Source: Rhipidocladum racemiflorum (Eukaryota; Streptophyta; Magnoliopsida; Poales; Poaceae). Taken from it: a DNA stretch of 64,000 nucleotides. A program made the translations under genes and the position numbers. This document shows, one piece after another, positions 59,036-64,000 of the stretch. Positions within the stretch are counted from its first letter, which is position 1. Each line of letters begins with the position of its first letter. Location of the stretch: the NCBI GenBank assembly GCA_036346355.1, contig CM070572.1:37857944-37921943 (forward strand), written 5' to 3'. The notes beneath the pieces were generated by a model. It saw only the letters and a list, made by a program, of their open reading frames with translations. It had not been told where the DNA came from and made no database searches.

Positions 59036-59290
59036 ATCCGGAGCGCCACTGAGAAAGACCTACCTCGTAGTTCCATCCACAGTTGTGAATGGGAGCGAGT
59101 CAGTAAGAGTAGGCACCTTCCACGGGATGGAAGGGAAAGAGGGTGCACACCGACGGGTGTGCACTCGGTAATACCGGTATGTGCTAAGCAAAGGGACATG
59201 TCCATTGCATTCCATCACCGAAGGATGACTATTAACCTCCTGTGGGGGAGAGTACTTGACTTTTCTGTCATAGATTGGGAAGTTGGTTGA

Positions 59291-62200
59291 AGTTAAATAG
59301 AAGAGTTGGTGGTAGACCCTTTCGGATTTTCTTTACCATTTTGACGATCGGTTTTGGTTGGTTTTCTTGGTTTTTGGTTGGTTGGGAACCAAGGAAAAGT
59401 GTTTGGTTTTGAGTACTCGCTGATTGTTCTTTTTGCGGCTTGTGGTTTTGTCTTCTTTGGGTGAAGACAAAGAAGAAGAGTTTGGTGTTGCGCCTCTTTT
59501 GGTCGCCATCGTTTTTGCTTTGACACCTAGTTTTGTTGGTTATTGTGGACTTTCTTGGGGAGGAAACTTATGTGGTTGTTGTTCTCCCTACTTAAGAAAA
59601 GTGTTGGAGTTTTTCCTGGTGTAGACCCTAAGTTGGGTGGAGCTAAGTTTGAATCTTTATCGAAAAAGTTTGGGTTGAACATTTGGTCTTCCCTTGTGCA
59701 TCCGTCTTCCTTTGTGGAAGTTGTAGATCTTGAGATTTCTTGAAGAGTTTTGGCTACCAGAGTTGGAAATTTGAGAGTTGAGCTCTCTTGCATTTCTGTT
59801 TGGGTTTTGTTTCTTTCTTCCTTGACTGCAAAGAAGAAATTGTTTATCGGTGTTCGTTTTTGTTCTAGGGTTGTGGTTATCTTTAAAGTTGGGGTTGCAT
59901 CCTGTTTGTCAAGGGTAGGTGACCCATGAAGGTGTTTAGAAATCTTATGTCTGTGTTATGTAGTATGTAACAATATGGTTTATGGAAATGATATACTTCT
60001 AAGTTAATTTGTGAGTTGAATATGTTAAATGTAATTGTTACCTTTAGCTTAAGATTAGATAAACGTCTAGTGTTGAAGATTACTCTATAGCGAGAAGGAT
60101 TAAATGTGTTAACGTACATGCTTAGAATCTATTGCTTTATCTTAAAGTGCCCATGACCATTGACAGTGTTTAAAGCTTAAAATCTTCATGCGTAGTTAGA
60201 ACATTAAGATGATGTAAACTACTGTTAGTGTAATAGTAAATTGGTTGGTTATTTAAAAACATTTTAATATAAGGTCGGTAGAATAATTAATTGTAATGGT
60301 GATTGACCCTAGCACATGATAGTTGACTAGAATTATTATACTTGCTAGTGCGAACTATTGAAATAATTGGAAGGATGTAATTGTGTTACCGAAATGCTAG
60401 TATCGATGTCAATTGGAAAGATATAGGTTTTGTTGTTTGATGATGTTTTAAGAGCATCGTGATGGTCTAACTTATTAAATTTATTTTAATAGTTGGAATA
60501 TTTTGTGTAGTGGCAATTTTGTTATAACCTTTGTATAGGGTAGCTAAAAGCAATGCTGTTGTTTTATGAATTTTTTTTTAAAATAATAATATTTTAATCA
60601 ATATTTACAAAAATAATATGCCGAAAATAAAAATAGCAAAACTACCCCCCTATGTCCATTTGAATTGGCGACAGGGCTCCTATGTCCATTTCAAATGGCG
60701 ACAGGGGGTAAAATCGGAATAGGAGCCCCACGCAGGCAGCAGTGGGATGCCCTCCTGTCGCCATTTGAAATGGACATAGGAGCCCTGTCGCCATTTGAAA
60801 TGGCGACAGGACCCTGTCGCCAATTCAAATGGACATAGGGGGGTAGTTTTGCTATTTTCTTTTTCGGCATATTATTTCTGTAAATATTGATTAAAATATT
60901 ATTATTTAAAAAAAATTCGTTGTTTTATGATTATGCCCATTTATTGATATTGATGACTTAGTAGTGGTGGTAATTGTTTAGATTACTTGTTGAAAACCAT
61001 GGTTAAAATAGAGGAAATTGTAACATGTTGTGATGGAGTGAACCTTGGATAATTAACATGATGTAGGATTCTATCCTTAATGAGTGTATATCATAGTCTC
61101 ACTTACGAATTCTACCCTATGGAGATAATATTTACATGTTAAAGTCATTTGTTAATTGAATAAGTTTCGATTGTCAAGATGTTGTCGTATAGGTGGTATG
61201 AAATTTATAGGTTGATCATGCTGAAAGATTGGTTGAAGTATTATGTTTTTCAAATTTAGAATAAGATGTTATATTATATATTGGTCCAGGTGGATCGTGA
61301 TGAGGTAGTCTTGGTTGGATGTCTTTTGATAAACATCATAAATTATATGTATAAGTATTCGGAAAGGTAATTAGAGAAAGAATTTGTTATGTAGTTTTTG
61401 TTAAATCCGGATGGTCTTTCTCAATGAGTTAGTAGTGAATTTTGAAATCTTTAATGGTAAGCATAGTGGATTACTAGGTATGGTGGGATCTATGTTGAGC
61501 TTGTGTTTAAAACTTTTTGGACTGGTTTGATTGTTTGCTATTTTTTGTTGAATGCTTTCGGTCAAGGTATTCCTTATATTGTGTTTCAGAGTTTCCCTAA
61601 ACTTGTGGTGATTGGTGTCAATATTTGGTTTTGGTTAATTTGTTTAGTTTATGCTATGAGTATGGATTTACACCCAAAAATATTTGAGTGGATCGCGCTC
61701 TTTCGTGTTCACACTGAATTATCTTTGAAATCAATATTTAAAGGAAGCAAATAGACATAGTGGGTTGTGTTGGAAACTCTTGAGTTAAGCATTTAATTTG
61801 TAACTCTATTTGACTAGAGTTGGATTTATTTGGAAAATGTGTGTGGTGTATGCGTGTGCTTCAAAAGGTGGATTTTATGAATGTTTCATAAGTGATTTTG
61901 TTAGTGAAGTGTTCTCTTTTGGGAATGAGTTTCCCTTTCTTTTTGAGATAATTTGTGGCGGTTGTGGGTGCAAATGTTTGACTTGAGAATTGATGTTCTC
62001 TTCTAAAATGTTGATTTTGGTTGAAATGCGATATTTTGCAAGTTTAGCTTTCAATTGATGTTGGTTTGTGATACGATGTGGTGTTTTACTGTTAACTGTG
62101 CCGCCGTCATAGTTTATATGAATTAGTGCAATCAATGATGTTATTTGTGTTTCAATCATGTGATAAAGAGAATGAAGTCACTTTGTGAATGATTATTCGG

Positions 62201-62571
62201 TATTGTTGTTACATGATGAATGAACAGTGAAAAGGAAACATGACATCGTTTATATATATATATATATTTAATGATAAAAGAGTCATTGATCCAGGTCGGT
62301 GAGAAAATCATATATGGATATATGACTAATCCGGAGTGCTCTTGAAAAGTTTGCAATCATGTCATGAATCAAGATTTCCATTGCTTTGTAGTATGAAAAG
62401 AAAGAATGAAGAGTTTCTGGTATTTTGGCTATGATATAGGATATTTGTGTTTCCTTTGCGTTTTGGCTTAGGAAAATAAAAATGAATGTTCTTTGGATGT
62501 TGTCGAATTCTTTCCAAAGTGAATGTTAGTGCATTGAATTCAAATTGATGTATGTGGATCAATGGGGGTAT
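59291..62571. other. 3.3 kb unassigned T/G-rich DNA with a foldback MITE
   Basis: The plus strand is strongly T/G-rich, with repeated TTGGTTGG and TTTTGTT stretches, and has few C's. A GGTCGGTGAGAAAATCAT...GACTAATCCGGAGTGC motif near 62295-62340 recalls the motif of LTRs B2 and B4, so this is probably LTR or non-coding retroelement DNA. Small frames such as 61503-61754 are hydrophobic but without a family. There is a TA run at about 62250-62267. Confidence 0.45.
60568..60918. mobile_element. Mutator-like foldback MITE (351 bp)
   Basis: Long, nearly perfect inverted arms of about 120 bp or more begin GAATTTTTTTTTAAAATAAT on both sides. They are flanked by a 10-bp direct repeat GTTGTTTTAT (60558-60567 and 60919-60928), which fits Mutator-type target duplications. 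Inside, CCTATGTCCATTTGAATTGG and GGCGACAGGG blocks occur in both orientations several times. The whole element would fold into one hairpin. No coding capacity. Confidence 0.85.
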
Positions 62572-63170
62572 TGAAGGTCACAGCATGGCGGCGTGTGTTC
62601 CCAACACGCGCCATAATGACGAGTGACGTCATGGTGCAATTTCCCACCCTAGCAGGCGGGTGGAGCCGGCGGACGTGGGGCCCTAGGCGGGGGAGAGGAC
62701 GGTTGTGCGAGGGCATTAAATGTACTGCGAGAACAGTGACAGGCGCATTAAATGCGGTATGACAGTGTGGCAGTGTACTCAGTGGGCTAAGCTTTTGCCA
62801 GTCCCATGCGCCCCAGCCCGCCCGAGTATAAAAGGTGGCTGGGGTGCATGGGAGAGGGGGTCGACTCATTTTTCTTTCTGGGGTGAGTTGGTTAGACTTT
62901 TCTCTGTTGGTTCTCCCTCTTTGCAGTGAGAGCCCGGGAGTTCCTTGTTCCTGGTTCTTTCAATTTCTCTAAGAACACCAGCAAGAATCACGCGAGCAGG
63001 ACTAGGGCTATTACTCGTGAGGAGGGCCCAAACCTGGATAAACCCGATTGTCTTCTTGTGTGCATTGCCTGTTTTCCTTCTACCATCTCCTGAGCAATCT
63101 CCACGAAAGCCCCCCATTCGGAATTCTTATACCCCATCTCGGAAGGGGTCTGTTAGCTCATACGCTGACA
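62572..63170 (+). repeat. 5' LTR of a second gypsy lineage (Tat/RIRE2-like)
   Basis: The right end is firm: CATACGCTGACA at 63170, followed at once by a GTGGCGCGCCAGG primer-site region. The left end is placed at TGAAGGTCACAGC by its TG start and is less certain. Inside are GCATTAAATG direct repeats and a TATA box (62827-62833). This LTR type differs from all others in the window. Confidence 0.65.
62827..62833 (+). promoter_or_regulatory. TATA box of the right-edge gypsy LTR
   Basis: TATAAAA in a GC-rich context, about 340 bp before the LTR end. It would start the element RNA in the R region. Confidence 0.7.
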
Positions 63171-63171
63171 G

Positions 63172-63189
63172 TGGCGCGCCAGGTAGGGG
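63172..63189 (+). other. Primer-binding site of the right-edge gypsy element
   Basis: TGGCGCGCCAGGTAGGGG begins one base after the LTR end. This class of site is seen in rice Tat-lineage gypsy elements. The matching tRNA is not assigned here. Confidence 0.7.
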
Positions 63190-63427
63190 GCTCAGTGGTT
63201 GTATTGCCCTTTCCTCTGCCATCTTTTTGCAAAGTTTGCAAGACGCTCTGACGGCTGTCAGCATGGCGGCTTCGCGTTCCAAGCACAACGATCTACATGA
63301 GGAGAGCAGCGCACGCAGCTGATCCCGGTGCTCGGCCAGGGCGTCGGGCCTCCCGAGTCCCTCCGCCCAGGGAGGGACGCGTGGCGCCTCCGCGTAAGGA
63401 GGACCACCCGTCCGACGGCGTCTCCTG

Positions 63428-64000
63428 ATGGGAGATGACTCTCCGGCGCGGAATCTTCATGCGGCTCGGCTGCTCCTCGACCACCCCCCGGTTGCGCTAG
63501 GGGGCGAAACCCCGGCCGCTCCATGGCTGCGGGACGTCGCCCGTCTAGTGGACGCCGCCCAGCAGCAAGTGGAGGCGGCAAATCAGCCCGGGGCTTCCGG
63601 CGTCGGGCGGCAGGACGTGCGCGCGACCGATGCGCAAGCCTCCAGCCGCTCGGCTACAACTTTTCCTGGTCGCGAGGGCCGGGACAAAGGGAAGGGTGCA
63701 CAGGTTGCAGCCCCCTCGGGTACGGGGGGACATGCACATGCTCCCACTTCTTCCCATGGTTCCCCCAAGCCGGTGGGGGGCCACAGGGATCTGAGGGCCC
63801 GCCTAGATGAAAGGAGGTCCCAGCGCGATGGCGACTTGCGCAACGTCCTCAGGGGGCGTCGTGCGCACGTGCAACGTCGCGTGGACCGCCTGACGTCTAG
63901 CGGTCGGGGGGAGACCTCGCTCCCTAACTCTAGGGAGAGCGTAGACTCGCACTCCTCGACCCCATCTCGGGGCCGAGAAGCGGGCGAGCGATGCTGCTCC
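63428..64000 (+). CDS. gag of the right-edge gypsy element, N-terminal part (runs off window)
   Basis: Reading from the ATG at 63428 (MGDDSPARNLHAARLLLDHP), the frame stays open for 191 codons to the last base. The product is rich in Ala, Arg, Gly and Ser, with WLRDVARLVDAAQQQVEAA (helical, coiled-coil-like) near residues 35-53. Near residues 125-160 lies a charged stretch, DLRARLDERRSQRDGDLRNV, with RRAHVQRRVDRL after it. This layout resembles the N-terminus of Tat/Retand-type gag proteins. A stop (TAA) upstream in the same frame at about 63398 fixes the maximum extent. No lesion is visible, unlike every other element here. Confidence 0.7.
   Translation, partial: MGDDSPARNLHAARLLLDHPPVALGGETPAAPWLRDVARLVDAAQQQVEAANQPGASGVGRQDVRATDAQASSRSATTFPGREGRDKGKGAQVAAPSGTGGHAHAPTSSHGSPKPVGGHRDLRARLDERRSQRDGDLRNVLRGRRAHVQRRVDRLTSSGRGETSLPNSRESVDSHSSTPSRGREAGERCCS

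Larger units (their letters stand above)
56740..59290 (+). mobile_element. LTR B4 (truncated start), interrupted by a hAT-like element
   Basis: Related to B1 and B2. The start lacks the TGTGACACCCC end and begins within the ATAACATTTTGGG segment, next to the CACTA fragment. Shared landmarks are TGTTTGGGCC near 56770, GGTGGTGTGACCCCGGG near 57783, the GGTGAGAAAGTTATGACTAA motif near 58090, and the palindrome core at 59115-59182. Similarity to B2 fades after about 59230-59290, and no LTR end is found. The hAT-like element occupies 58116-59035. Confidence 0.75.

Noticed and set aside
61503..61754. 83-codon hydrophobic frame, a possible membrane peptide
   Set aside because: The T-rich strand makes chance hydrophobic frames common, and there is no supporting context.
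62945..63322. 125-codon plus-strand frame before the right-edge gag
   Set aside because: It spans the LTR end and the primer-binding site, which are non-coding parts of the element.

Overview
This window is plant repeat DNA and almost certainly comes from a grass, most likely rice or a close relative. I found no host gene, tRNA, rRNA or CRISPR. The grass assignment rests on the repeat content: Ty3/gypsy chromoviruses with LTRs of about 3.5 kb whose primer sites match initiator tRNA-Met, 4-5 kb Ty1/copia elements, Stowaway MITEs with CTCCCTCC ends and TA target duplications, CACTA ends, a hAT-like element and a Mutator-like foldback MITE. The density of nesting suggests gene-poor, probably pericentromeric, chromatin. 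The organism and location are inferences.

Layout, left half (1-31977). One nest fills this half. The oldest layer is a minus-strand gypsy element, G3. Its LTR is split into 9935-10564 and 29976-31977, and its leader region is 9342-9934. A second gypsy element, G1 (1-9341, minus strand), sits in G3's leader and runs off the left edge. G3's LTR is interrupted by a solo LTR, B1 (10565-29970, target duplication TTTAT). B1 is interrupted by copia element A (11621-28886, target duplication CTGGG). Copia A is interrupted in its RNase H codons by gypsy element G2 (15985-28431, target duplication CCTAC). Each of these three insertions is closed by matching LTR ends and an exact 5-bp duplication, so their order is firm. 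G1 and G2 belong to one Tekay/Del-like chromovirus family, with the order leader ORF, gag, protease, RT, RNase H, integrase, chromodomain. Both are riddled with small indels.

Layout, middle (31978-42632). A solo LTR, B2 (32384-34560, target duplication GCAGT), is followed by a 3.7-kb CACTA-like element (34753-38473). The CACTA lies between two almost identical 631-bp direct repeats (34122-34752 and 38474-39104), and its right terminus is missing. A probable gypsy LTR (39666-40361) follows, then about 2.3 kb in which I recognise nothing.

Layout, right half (42633-64000). Copia B (42633-46912, target duplication GCCTC) is inserted in the truncated 5' LTR of copia C (ends at 50763). Next come two Stowaway MITEs, a TATC-type microsatellite, and an AT-rich degenerate repeat field split by solo LTR B3 (52432-55133, target duplication TAGGA). 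A CACTA end fragment then abuts a fourth LTR of the same broad type, B4. B4 carries a 920-bp hAT-like element (58116-59035). About 3.3 kb of unassigned T/G-rich sequence contains a 351-bp foldback MITE. The window ends in a different gypsy element on the plus strand (LTR about 62572-63170), whose gag frame is open to the window edge.

None of the genes forms a host pathway. They are parts of retrotransposon polyproteins, and apart from the edge-truncated gag all carry disabling changes. I did not find a new multi-gene biological system. The points most worth checking are the 631-bp duplication that hides the CACTA right end, a conserved palindrome-rich core shared by four otherwise divergent LTRs, a leader ORF conserved in three gypsy elements, and an apparent age conflict between G2 and the copia element that contains it.
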